In this document: positions 55,202-64,000 of the stretch, piece by piece | How positions within the stretch are numbered: position 1 is the first letter of the stretch | Layout of the letters: each line of letters begins with the position of its first letter | Source of the DNA: Amoebophrya sp. A120 | Lineage: Eukaryota > Sar > Dinophyceae > Syndiniales > Amoebophryaceae | DNA: 64,000 nucleotides | Direction of reading: 5' to 3' | Assembly: GCA_905178155.1 (NCBI GenBank) | Contig: CAJINV010000001.1 | Location: forward strand, 9,445,865 to 9,509,864 | Notes under the pieces: generated by a model | Told to the model about the DNA's origin: nothing | What the model saw: the letters and a program-made list of their open reading frames with translations, nothing else | The model's database searches: none | Program-made: the position numbers and the translations under genes

Positions 55202-56920
55202 TCACTTTTCTACCAGTTGGGGCTTTCGGAAAACGAGCACTGCGCGACCGCAGAGATGTTTCGATGTCAAAAGCGCTCTGCAGGACTGCACTAGCTTTTC
55301 GCCTTTCGTTTTGATCAGGGTTCGCGATAAACCATGCGCAATGTACGCGTCATCAGTTCCTCCTTCCTCGTATCCGATTACACAGCCCCAGTGCGCGTGC
55401 TCCTGTAGTTCTTCGAGAGCACGAGGATTCTGATTTGCCGAGGAAGCTGCAATTATTGGTTCGTGCGAACTTCCGTCCTTATTGTAGGGAATCAAAAGAA
55501 CGCCAGTACTTGTTCCCACATCGTTTTCTCCTCTCCGTCCTGGAGTCAGCATATCAGAAATTCTTGAAAATGCCCCTACTTCATCACCTATCCTAACCAC
55601 TCTCGCACCTACGCGGTCGAGCCCTGACCATTTCGTTTCGAGCAGGAATGTGCCAGCATTTGATGAGGAGATCGCCTCGACGAGAGATGCCATGTCGTCG
55701 CAGGAAAACATTTCGCCATCTGAAGAATACTTGTTTGCCAGTGCAAGTTCAAAGAGCGCGCGGAAGAGACTGGCTCTTGATGATGCTGGCGATTCTTCGG
55801 TCGTCTGCGAAAGCAGTTGAGGAGCTCCATCTGCATGGTTTTGATCTTTGTCCTTTAGATGCTGACCACTATTTTCAACCAGATACGCAATCGCCATGTG
55901 CAACGCAACCAAACCGCAACTTGGCCCGATCTGCCGCTGGTGCGGAAATCCTTCAAGAAAGAAGGTGAAAGCTTTTCGCGACTCATCAAGACGGCTGGAG
56001 AAAAACACCTGGTGCTCCAACGGGCGCTCGTAAAGAAGCCGCGTCCGAAAGTGCAGCATTCCATTACTTCCAGAAGGCGGGTCCACTGCGGCACAGGATT
56101 TTTTCATCGGGAAGGTGGAAGACCACGTCGTACCACCATACTCGCACACCTCAACTTCGCGACTTTCCCGTGCTGCAGTTTGCATTCTGCGTAGTTTTCC
56201 GGCCAGCATGTTTTCAAGCTGCAACACCGATTGTTGCTCCACTTTGTTCGCAACCTTTCGCAGATTGGCGCCTGCTGGCTCGCACGGGAGGAAGTTTAGT
56301 GCTCTCTGGTAGAAGTCGGCGAGGGCGGGCTTGCACTCCAAGTACAAATACGGCGGAAGGGTCTTGAAGTCGAAACCTGCGTCGCTACTGAGTTCTTCTG
56401 TTTGCCGTGGCTGCTCAACAACTTCCGCGGACCCACATCGCCGAGCAAGTTGCTCGTCACAAGCCTGGTCTAAAGCAAGCTTGCCTCCCGCCAACCATCG
56501 CAATACTGCGTGGACGATCTTCTGGCCAAGCCGCTGGCCCCGTAGGTCCGGATGAACCACCAGTGAATACAGCATCGCACAGTTCTGGCGCTCGCTGGTG
56601 ACGAACACCGGACTGATTTTTGCGTGAGCAACAACTCGGGCGCCGGTGCCAGCAGTTGTTTCGGGAGTTTTTTTTTGTGCCCCGTGACCATCTTGTTCAG
56701 CCTCATCTTCGATAGCTTCAACATCTTGAACCACGACGGCGAGATGGCCCCCGCGACCCGCGATGGCGGTTCCGGGTATCTGTTTCATCGAGGACCGCCG
56801 CTCGCCGCGCATGTGCGCCTCTTTCGGCCATTCCAGGTCCAGCAAATCCAGAGCCTGATCGACGAGGCTATCAGGCTGCTCGTACAGGCGGACGAGTCGG
56901 GCGCGAGTCTGAACCAACAT
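55202..56920 (-). CDS. Fused NAA80-like acetyltransferase and ACTMAP-like protease
   Basis: One 572-codon frame joining two enzymes of actin N-terminal processing. Residues ~8-215 match the GNAT actin N-acetyltransferase NAA80: 'LYEQPDSLVDQALDLLDLEW', 'ARVVAHAKISPVF', 'YSLVVHPDLRGQRLGQKIV' and 'ADFYQRALNFL'. The CoA-binding loop is RGQRLG, where R/QxxGxG/A is usual, so one Gly is replaced by Arg. Residues ~320-572 match the actin maturation protease ACTMAP (C39-like): 'QIGPSCGLVALHMAIAYL' with the putative catalytic Cys at 55916-55918, 'AHWGCVIGY' with the putative His at 55391-55393, and 'HGLSRTLIKTKGEKL'. In animals ACTMAP removes the acetylated first residue(s) of actin, then NAA80 acetylates the new acidic N-terminus. 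Here both steps would lie in one cytosolic protein. Both catalytic residues are assigned by resemblance only. No frameshift or intron separates the parts. Confidence 0.8.
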   Translation of the reverse strand: MLVQTRARLVRLYEQPDSLVDQALDLLDLEWPKEAHMRGERRSSMKQIPGTAIAGRGGHLAVVVQDVEAIEDEAEQDGHGAQKKTPETTAGTGARVVAHAKISPVFVTSERQNCAMLYSLVVHPDLRGQRLGQKIVHAVLRWLAGGKLALDQACDEQLARRCGSAEVVEQPRQTEELSSDAGFDFKTLPPYLYLECKPALADFYQRALNFLPCEPAGANLRKVANKVEQQSVLQLENMLAGKLRRMQTAARESREVEVCEYGGTTWSSTFPMKKSCAAVDPPSGSNGMLHFRTRLLYERPLEHQVFFSSRLDESRKAFTFFLEGFPHQRQIGPSCGLVALHMAIAYLVENSGQHLKDKDQNHADGAPQLLSQTTEESPASSRASLFRALFELALANKYSSDGEMFSCDDMASLVEAISSSNAGTFLLETKWSGLDRVGARVVRIGDEVGAFSRISDMLTPGRRGENDVGTSTGVLLIPYNKDGSSHEPIIAASSANQNPRALEELQEHAHWGCVIGYEEGGTDDAYIAHGLSRTLIKTKGEKLVQSCRALLTSKHLCGRAVLVFRKPQLVEK

Positions 56921-57280
56921 GATCGTGTCCGCAGCTAGTGTAGGCTACACAACAACAAGAAGTATGAACATCACCCAATGAGTTCTGTGGTGAATTGCGA
57001 GTGGCGCGGCTCTTGCAGCTGTAGTTTTTGGGTTGGTCTGTAGCTCCGTTACGAGCTGCAGAGTGGAGAGACTGCTCGCCCCTCCTCCTTGCTTGGCGCA
57101 GGTAAGTGGATGGATCTACTGTGTTGGAAAGAAACACAGTCACGGACCTGATAGCCCTACTCAGAGATGACGGATATGTCTTCAGCCGTCTTGATGACCA
57201 TGGCGGGAGTTCTTGTTGCGGATAAAACGAGAAAAAGACTCCAGGATCAACATGAGCTGGTGACGAACAGTGCAGCTTTT
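56921..57280. other. Intergenic, 360 bp
   Basis: Spacer between two - strand genes. Nothing beyond shadow frames is seen. Confidence 0.5.
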
Positions 57281-58438
57281 TCACACTTCGTAGTCCCACT
57301 CTTCCTTACAGGACAGGCAGATTGCTCGATCCAACCCTTGCTTGTCTTCATTCCTGGAGCCCCAGATCTCAGCTTTCGCAAAATCAACGCTCTTGACTGT
57401 GATCACGTGGCGGTAGCGCACCTCGTCGCTTTCGCATCGTGGACACCTCAGCGCGGGGTCACGTAGTGGAAAGGCTTCCTCAAGCCTATCGGTTGAGTTA
57501 CGGTTTCTTGCGGCGGGGCTTCCAGGTGAGCCCGGTCTGCCGGAAGAATTTCTCTTCGTGAGTCGGTCGTGCGGCCCTGGAAGCAGCTCTGTGGTCGGCA
57601 AATCAACGATATAATCGGTAATGTTTTTTATCCCGGCAGTTTCTAGCTTCGATTGAAGGTACTCGCGACACGCAGGGTTTTTTAAGTTTGTCGCCAAAGA
57701 GCGTGCCTTGGCTTTGTACTCGCGCACTGCCCGGTCAAGCGCCTCGCGCTGCTTCTCCAGCTCCTCCTCGTCCGGTGCGCGATTAGTGGTTCTGGTTGCC
57801 CCGCCGCTGTGATTCGAAGTTACCATGGCAGCTGACGCACCGAAGTCCCTCGCAGGATTACTGCTCGCGTCTCCGGCGATATTACTCGACATTGAGAGCC
57901 GTGCCCGCAGGTTGTCGAGGAGACGTTTCGCCTCCTCGGATAGGACATTTCGGGCCTGTCCGGCGTCAACCACTTCAGCGGAGGGTGCACTACCGAGCAG
58001 TTCCGGCTCACTAACGTCTCCCTTTCGGTTTTCTGCTTTAGATTCGTCCACGCGACGTCGCTTCGTGCCACTCGCACTGGCAGACACAGAGTCGTCCTCC
58101 CGCTCTTTGGCGCTCGTTTCCCCTGCTTCCAAAGCCGGACGTTTTCTGTTCGCAGACCCAGTGCTGGGCCCACTTAGTGTAGGTAGAACCGAAGAGAAAA
58201 ACTTGACGAAGCACTTCTCCTCCACTTTATTTGCATCGTACCAGGACGCGTCTTGCTGCACAGGCACAGCGGATGTGAGGACTTTCAATGCCGCAGCACG
58301 CATGGACTCGATTGCGGTGAAATCGAATGCCGGCTTCGTCTTTTGAGCGGAAGCAATGGATGAAGAAGAGGCTCCACCAACCACGGTATTTCCACGTCCT
58401 GGCTGGCGCTGCCAACGGGGCTTGAAAGAGGATTTCAT
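57281..58438 (-). CDS. TFIIS-like transcription elongation factor
   Basis: 385 codons, single exon. A central region 'YKAKARSLATNLKNPACREYL' (about residues 240-260) resembles the TFIIS domain II helix bundle, and the C-terminus is a zinc ribbon with CPRC (about residue 334) and CLSC (about residue 376). In TFIIS this ribbon reaches into RNA polymerase II and helps cleave backtracked RNA. Here the Cys pairs are 38 residues apart (24 in usual TFIIS), and the acidic tip 'RSADE' is replaced by 'KSVDF', so one of the two acidic residues needed for cleavage is missing. Long Ser/Arg/Glu-rich disordered parts occupy the N-terminal half. It may be a diverged TFIIS or a related zinc-ribbon factor. Nuclear by inference (basic 'KRRRVDESK'). 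Confidence 0.65.
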   Translation of the reverse strand: MKSSFKPRWQRQPGRGNTVVGGASSSSIASAQKTKPAFDFTAIESMRAAALKVLTSAVPVQQDASWYDANKVEEKCFVKFFSSVLPTLSGPSTGSANRKRPALEAGETSAKEREDDSVSASASGTKRRRVDESKAENRKGDVSEPELLGSAPSAEVVDAGQARNVLSEEAKRLLDNLRARLSMSSNIAGDASSNPARDFGASAAMVTSNHSGGATRTTNRAPDEEELEKQREALDRAVREYKAKARSLATNLKNPACREYLQSKLETAGIKNITDYIVDLPTTELLPGPHDRLTKRNSSGRPGSPGSPAARNRNSTDRLEEAFPLRDPALRCPRCESDEVRYRHVITVKSVDFAKAEIWGSRNEDKQGLDRAICLSCKEEWDYEV

Positions 58439-59481
58439 TGTGGAATCTTCTACGCTTTATGCGACTGACACTGACTTTCGTTTTCAAACTGAATCGCTTT
58501 CGCTCCGTAGGGGCTGTGGGTCGTCCACGATTCACTCCATTACCTCCTCTGCCTGTCTTGAACACCAAAGCGGCAAAGACGAGCGCATGTTTTCTCTCTC
58601 AGATTCCTATGCCCTTCGAGTTTTCTACTACTACTTTCCATATTAAAAACCCGAATGTTGGCAAATCAATTGAGTGTACCAGTTGGATTTGGAATATTGC
58701 TTACACGAGGGAGGAAGATCGAGAACAATGCGAGACGATCGTCGCGGCATATTGACGACCCGGAACGAATCCGACCACGGGGGCTCAACCGTAGCAGCGT
58801 TGCTACTCGCGACCAGAATGATCACGAACTATATTTTTAAAACACTTGCTTCACACACGAGCAGCGACACCAGACCGCCGCCATCATTCAAGTCAAGCTT
58901 GTGGGTACTTATAGATACATAGATACTTTCACCGTTAGGAGGTTGGTCTTTCATGTTTAATGAGGATGGTCACACGGAGCCGCTTCTTGAAAGGTGTTCT
59001 TTTATCTCATACGTCTAGCGCTACTTCAATAAAAAAGGACAACTTTTTGTTGGAGCTGCTTTAATAAAATTGCTGCTTTCATAAAATTGCTTAACAATAA
59101 GTGAGCATGGTGTCATGTTGCCCTGAGCGCATTCGGCGCGAACATTTTGTAGAGAAGAGCATCGAGAACGAGAAGGGTTTTCTTTGTGTATATTATTGGA
59201 CATGTACGTCTAAACATGGGCTTTCTTCTTCATACGATAGAAATACAAATAGACTACGAAGTTCTCCAGTTGTACCAGTTAAGTCTCGCGCAGCATAATT
59301 ACATTTGCAAAAGTCAAAGCAGTTTGCTTTTTTATTTTAGTTAGTTACTTTCTGACAGTGCCAACTTAAACTACGAGTAGCGGACGTGATGAATAACAAT
59401 AACCACAAATGCTGAGTCAATTCGATCGAAAAACCATCAGCAAGACCGTATGTTGTGCGCAACGGCGTGCCTGTGCATCTT
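58439..59481. other. Intergenic, 1043 bp
   Basis: No supported gene or repeat. The part from about 59,000 to 59,350 is AT-rich. Confidence 0.5.
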
Positions 59482-59830
59482 CTAGATCGTGAACGCCCCT
59501 TGGTCTTCCTTGCGCTTTTTCGCCCGCGCTCCGCCATCATTCGGTGACGGCGTCCGGGGAGGTCGCATCGTGGGGCTTGGGGGTGGAGACATCTCGCGCC
59601 TGGGCGTTTGCGGCGGGCCGTGAGGATGAGCACGAGGCCGAGGGCTCCGGCTTTTGGTTTGCATCTGCGACCCCCGCGACGGTGTGACGGGAGGCGTTCT
59701 GCCCGATGTTCGCGGAGTAGGTGCCGGGCTCGCTACGCGCGAGCTTGCTGCTGAAAGAGGTCCACCTGCTCCGAGTCGACCGTCTGAGTAGCTTGACGGC
59801 GCGGGAGATTCCAGTAACCGTTCCCAGTAA
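59482..59830 (-). other. Open Pro/Ser/Arg-rich frame after the protease stop codon
   Basis: Directly downstream (on the - strand) of the stop at 59831, one frame stays open to 59482 and reads as Pro/Ser/Thr/Arg-rich with repeated SP/TP pairs, for example 'SPAPTPRTSGRTPPVTPSRG' and 'REMSPPPSPTMRPPRTPSPN', ending in a basic 'AKKRKEDQ' patch. The same frame is already open in the last ~100 bases of the protease gene. This could be a real C-terminal tail reached by splicing or a frameshift, or chance openness in GC-rich DNA. Confidence 0.35.
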
Positions 59831-62800
59831 CTAATCTTGGCGCTCGATGGCGTGCCGCTGCTGCCTCGCTTGTTCCTGGGTCGTGGAATAGCGTTCCGGG
59901 GGCAGAAGCTGCGGCACGTAGTAGCTGCCCGTGGACTGGTCGAGAAACTTGCTCTTGAACTCCTTGCTGTCGGTGCGGAAGATGCGAAAGCCCGGCCGAT
60001 TCCAACTGTTTTTCAGGACCCAGGCGGGGTGCGCGTTGGGTTCGGTCCGCACGTGCCCGATGATGGTCATAGCGTGGAGGGACTCCACACGAGGCGCGGC
60101 CTGGGCGGCTTTTTTCGCTCTCTCTTTGGCAGTCACTTCGTCGGTTTCTTGTGGTTCCTGTCCGCCACTGGCCCGCTCTTCGTCCGGTTGCATCCGGTCG
60201 GAATCCTCCACCTTCTTCGTGGCGTACGCGACGCCCACCGGACCCTTTGTCTCGAGCCACGTTACGACGTCCTCCGCATCGAGCAGCCGCTTCACGCCAA
60301 CAAATGCGCGCAGCATCTGCGTTTCGAGCATGCCGCCGCGTGGCAAAGACTCGCGCACATCGTGCTCCTGCCGCGGAGGAGGCAGCAGCTGGACCTGTTG
60401 TCTCGTGCGGTCTTGTGCTTGTTGCTGGCACAGCCCCTGCTGGTGTTGGTGTTGCTGCGCGAGCGGGACCATGTTGGTTGTTCCTGGAATCAATGCGGGC
60501 ATCAATGCAGGGAACGGAAGCTGCTGCTGTGCGGCCGGCAGACCCTGGCTTTGCACTTGTGCGAGCATTTGGTGAACTCCCCAAAGCCCGTCCTGCTGCT
60601 GCTGGTGCTGCTCGGAGTACCAAGGCGACTGCTGCGGAAGCGCAAGCGGCACTCCGACCATCGCAGGATGCTGTTGAAACACAGCCAGCGGGTGCTCATC
60701 AGCAATGGGTTCGAGCACGGTTTGACCGGCATACGCTTGGAGGTGCCGGGACGTGCCGCCCGGCATTGGCGAAAACAGGGTGGATCTCCGCACCGGAAGC
60801 ACCCTCCGCTTCCCCCCCTCCAGCTCGCGGCCGAGAATCGCGGTGCTTTCGCCGGTCTGCAGCACGGGGTTGAGATCGCGCGTCAGCTGCCGCGCAAAGT
60901 CCATCCCCCAAGTGACCGCCGGGTCGACGGGGTCGCGAACGACGATGCCGGTGCCCTCGTCCTTAGCCGAGCGGTTCTGTTGGTACAGCAAGCGGCATAT
61001 GCGCATCAGCGCTACGGTGGCGTAGGCGTAGCAGGTCCCGGTCTGCCTCTGGTCGTGGACCGTCAAAGCCTCCTTTTCCAGCGCGTGAGCGGTGTGGAAG
61101 GTGTGTCGGTCGTCCAGCTGGCGGAGCCGCTCCGCCGTGAGGCCCTGGTCCGCTTGCCACGGGTGTTGCGCGTAGAAATGGTCACTCACAAGATAGACGT
61201 GGCGTCTGTCCCGCATCTGACCCGCACGAAACTCGTGCGGTTTATAATTCGCGCCGGACGAAGATGAAGATGTATGTGGAAAGTTGCTCGCCCACAAGTC
61301 TCGGCGTGCCTGGGCTAACGCTTGGCCATAATCGTCGACGTCTGCCGGCTCCGTGCTACCCACCGGCCACGGTTGGCGGCCTGGATTTACTGGATCGGGC
61401 AAGTAGCGGAAGTGTAGCGTCGGGAGGAGGAGCGGAGTAGGAGGAAACAAAGCCTTTCCTCGTTCTTGTTGTAGAAAAAAGAAAGCCTTTCCGTTGAGAT
61501 TGTTGCCTTGAGCCAGCCAGGACGAGGAGGTCGAGTTGTGCTGCTGCATTGTAGGAGGTCGCTCTATAATGGACCGCCCGATTCTCGCGCTGCCTTCTAC
61601 TTTGCGCTCCACCTCGACAATTTCTCCCAGGTTGAGACTGTAGAGCACGATCGTTCCTTTTTCGAAGCTGTAAGAGTGGCCAGCTTTCTGCCACTCACCT
61701 TGAAGCTGGTAAGACGAAGTGCTGTACTTGCCCACTCGCGTGACCCCTTCCATGTATTTGCCGTCGCTCTTTTCGTTGAATGGCACCGCAAATGACGCGA
61801 CTGCAATTCCGTACTTGCTCTGCAAAACAGTTTTTGCGTTGTTCTGCGTGGGAAAAAACGTGAGCCAAGGGATCGGCTTCTAGGTCGCGGCGATGCTGTT
61901 GCGCAGTGATGTACTGCTGCCAGCTCCCTGCTCGGTTCTGTGCCCGAGAAGGCCGCTCGAGCAGAAACTTCCTCACCATCTTGCCACTGAGCTGAAGGAA
62001 GCAGCACGCCACTAGCTGTAGTTCCAGTGGTGTCAACCACCCCTACATCGAATAAATGGCTCCCGCCAACGTCGTCCGCCTTGACGGGTCCGCTGTACAG
62101 ATGGTGCTCGTTCAGCGCTTTGTCCTCCGGCCAGATGTAGCGAAGACGCGCGTGGCCATCCGGCCTGCCGTTTCGCATTTCGCCCTGGTGCGAGGCAGTG
62201 AGCTTGAACACGTGGGGACCACCACCACGCTCGACCACGTCGGCAGCCCGCACGTCCGCGAAGGTGTCGCGCTCCATGGTTCGCCACTGGTCCGCCGTCG
62301 GCGGGTAGAAGTAAGGGAAGGGAAACAGGTTGCGCCACGCATCCGCTACCACCACGTTTCTTGGCGGTATCATCGCGCCTTGCGGATTCTGCAGCCAATG
62401 TCTTTCCTGCTCTTGCCGAAACTGCGGCTGCAAGTGGTGCGGCATGGAGCGCCAGACCTCCACGATACCGAACTCGGACGGGGTCCGAGCCCGCACTTCC
62501 GCGGGAATGACCGAGGGGAGTTCTGCTAGGTATTTGTGCCACATCCGGGTGGTTGTGTCGGGCTGCAGACGAGAGTTCAACGGCCCCCGGTACAATCGCT
62601 GGCGTGTGATCTTGCTCCTCTCGAGCTCCTCTTTGCCCAGCGGAGCCGCTTTCGGGGGCGGCCCACCTCGTCTCCCCTCGCGCGGGTCCTGTTGCCGCTC
62701 CCGTTCGTTCTGCCTGTCCCGTTCCTGGAGTTCTCGAATTTTCTCCGGATCGAGATCGTATCTGGTTTCCGTCCGAAGCAGCGACATACCGGAGCGCTTG

Positions 62801-64000
62801 CCGCCTTGCGGATCGTCGTGCTCCAACCGATCTTGCGTCAAGTGCGCCGAGCTGACTACGGTCTTGGGATCCACAAGCAGTGGCCCGTACCAAATTTCCG
62901 CTTTGAGGGTGGACTTGAGCACTCTGTTCCCGTTTTTCTCCGCCTCCTGGATGGCTTTCCGCGTGCTGTAGTCCGCAACAAGCCCGCCGCGTCTGTAGGA
63001 GGCAGCCGGGCCTCCACTTCCGTGACTGCCGAGGGCTGGTTCGATCGCTGAAAAGAATTCCCCCGCCCCGCGCGCGAAGTAGTTCACGCGGGCTAAGGTG
63101 CGCACTTGTTGAGGAGTTATGAGGGCTGCCACGTCGTCATTGTCATCGTGGTACGGGTTGAGAAGCTCCTCCTGAAGATCTGCATACCCGATGTCTTCCT
63201 CAGCCTCAGGGCCAAGAATTGCATGCGTCAAAGCATCAGTATCCCTATCCGCATCGACACTGCCGGTTTTTATGTGGTCACCATCCAGAATCCGTCGCGG
63301 GTCCGGGTGCCTATGCGCACGGTCTTCGCGAAGATAGTGCTCCGAGAGCTCTCCATCGAACAACTGAACGGCTCTCCAGGGATTTTCTGGTGCTCTGAGT
63401 TCTCGATCGAGCCAATGTGGAAGCAAACTGTCGTCGACTATCTCCACTTGCCCGCGTCCCCATTTTGAGAGGCCTTTCTCGCCGCGGCCTTCGCCGCTCT
63501 CGTAGTGCAAAGCCCGCCGCCCCTCCTTCCACTGCCCGAGAAGGGCTCGGCCCGTCCCCAGGTGGATGGTGCCTCGACCGTGAGATTGGTTATCTTTGAA
63601 AGTGCCCGCGTATTTCCCCAGAACAGTCTCCTTCTTGTCTGTTGTCCCATGTAGTTGACCCTTCTGCGCGGCGTTTCGGTCGATTTGAATAAAAGCGCCT
63701 TGACTCACGACACCAGTTTCAGAACTGTGCCGAGCATAGTGGTTGCGCTGAAGATAATCGTCTTTGCGGAGATCGACGGTTCCTGTGTAGAGGCAGATGG
63801 TTTCTCCAAGCGTCGTCCTATGGCGCGCATGCTTTGCAAAAGCCTGCGCGTCCTCGAATTGTATCAAGCCGACGCTCTCGGGAGCTGCCACGTTTCCAAA
63901 GTCCGCACAGGGCCACAGAACTCGGCTCACTTGTGTAAGCCTTTGATCCGTTTCCGCCCGCTGCTTGTGCCTGTTCTGGCAAATTTTATTTACTCTCAGT
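59831..64000 (-). CDS. MORN-repeat protein with papain-like protease domain, 5' partial
   Basis: Proposed exons on the - strand: from beyond the right edge to 62047, then about 61819 (or 61843) to 59831. The frame is open to the last bases of the window with no clear start, so the 5' end is missing; an acceptor-like TTTGCCAG near 63976 may mark an exon start. Exon 1 has MORN-like repeats ('GKYAGTFKDNQSHGRGTIHL', 'LLGQWKEGRRALHY', 'HHLYSGPVKADDVGGSHLF'), which bind membranes or scaffold cytoskeleton. Exon 2 has a papain-family (C1) core: 'DQRQTGTCYAYATVALMR' with Gln and Cys, 'WLETKGPVGVAYA', 'SLHAMTIIGH' with His, and 'AWVLKNSWN' with Asn. A Gln-rich insertion of ~150 residues splits the fold. 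The intron border (donor GTAGGG at 62046) is a best guess; two acceptors 24 bp apart both keep the frame. Confidence 0.75.

Noticed and set aside
59733-60623. 296-codon - strand ORF overlapping the papain-like protease exon
   Set aside because: Shadow frame: very Arg/Ala/Gly-rich and overlapping the frame that carries the C1 motifs.
59837-61267. 476-codon + strand ORF opposite the protease gene
   Set aside because: Antisense shadow of a GC-rich coding region; no motifs, and all supported genes here are on the - strand.
1-64000. Bacterial or viral origin of the window
   Set aside because: Spliceosomal introns in conserved genes, eukaryote-only families (cellular RdRP, USP, Sec14, TFIIS-like) and long spacers argue for a protist nuclear genome.

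Overview
The window reads as nuclear DNA of a protist, most likely a dinoflagellate. My best guess is a syndinian parasite close to Amoebophrya. The reasons are: genes lie in long one-direction blocks; most introns are short (about 75-325 bp) and mostly GT-AG with a G at the start of the next exon; and at least two introns are transposon-like 'introners' with long terminal inverted repeats, target-site duplications and no GT-AG borders, a feature I recall from Amoebophrya genomes. Genes are moderately dense, and many proteins are long, with low-complexity linkers. There are no rRNA, tRNA or CRISPR features that I can support.

Layout. From 1 to 34.7 kb every recognisable gene is on the + strand: an ABCC-type ABC transporter (5' end outside the window), a hypothetical protein with a signal-like start, a phospholipid scramblase-like protein, a GT32-like glycosyltransferase, thymidylate kinase (3 exons), an eukaryotic RNA-dependent RNA polymerase (RdRP), a DExH helicase with a C-terminal KH domain, a membrane-anchored ubiquitin-specific protease (5 exons), and a long disordered protein (4 proposed exons). 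A 2.4 kb gene-poor, partly AT-rich stretch (34.7-37.1 kb) separates this from a second block, all on the - strand: two paralogous coiled-coil proteins of unknown family flanking a multi-pass membrane protein, a J-domain protein, an ankyrin protein, a Sec14/CRAL-TRIO protein (3 exons), a fused NAA80-like acetyltransferase plus ACTMAP-like actin maturation protease, a TFIIS-like protein, and a MORN-repeat/papain-like protease that runs off the right edge.

Functional links. The RdRP and the DExH-KH helicase are neighbours on one strand and look like an RNA-silencing pair. A candidate 1.1 kb inverted-repeat element sits between them and appears to supply the last ~42 codons of the RdRP. The single gene at 55.2-56.9 kb joins the two enzyme types that act one after the other on the actin N-terminus in animals (protease, then N-acetyltransferase). 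This is the most striking protein in the window. Exon joins were built by hand from reading frame, splice motifs and family resemblance. No alignment or database search was run.
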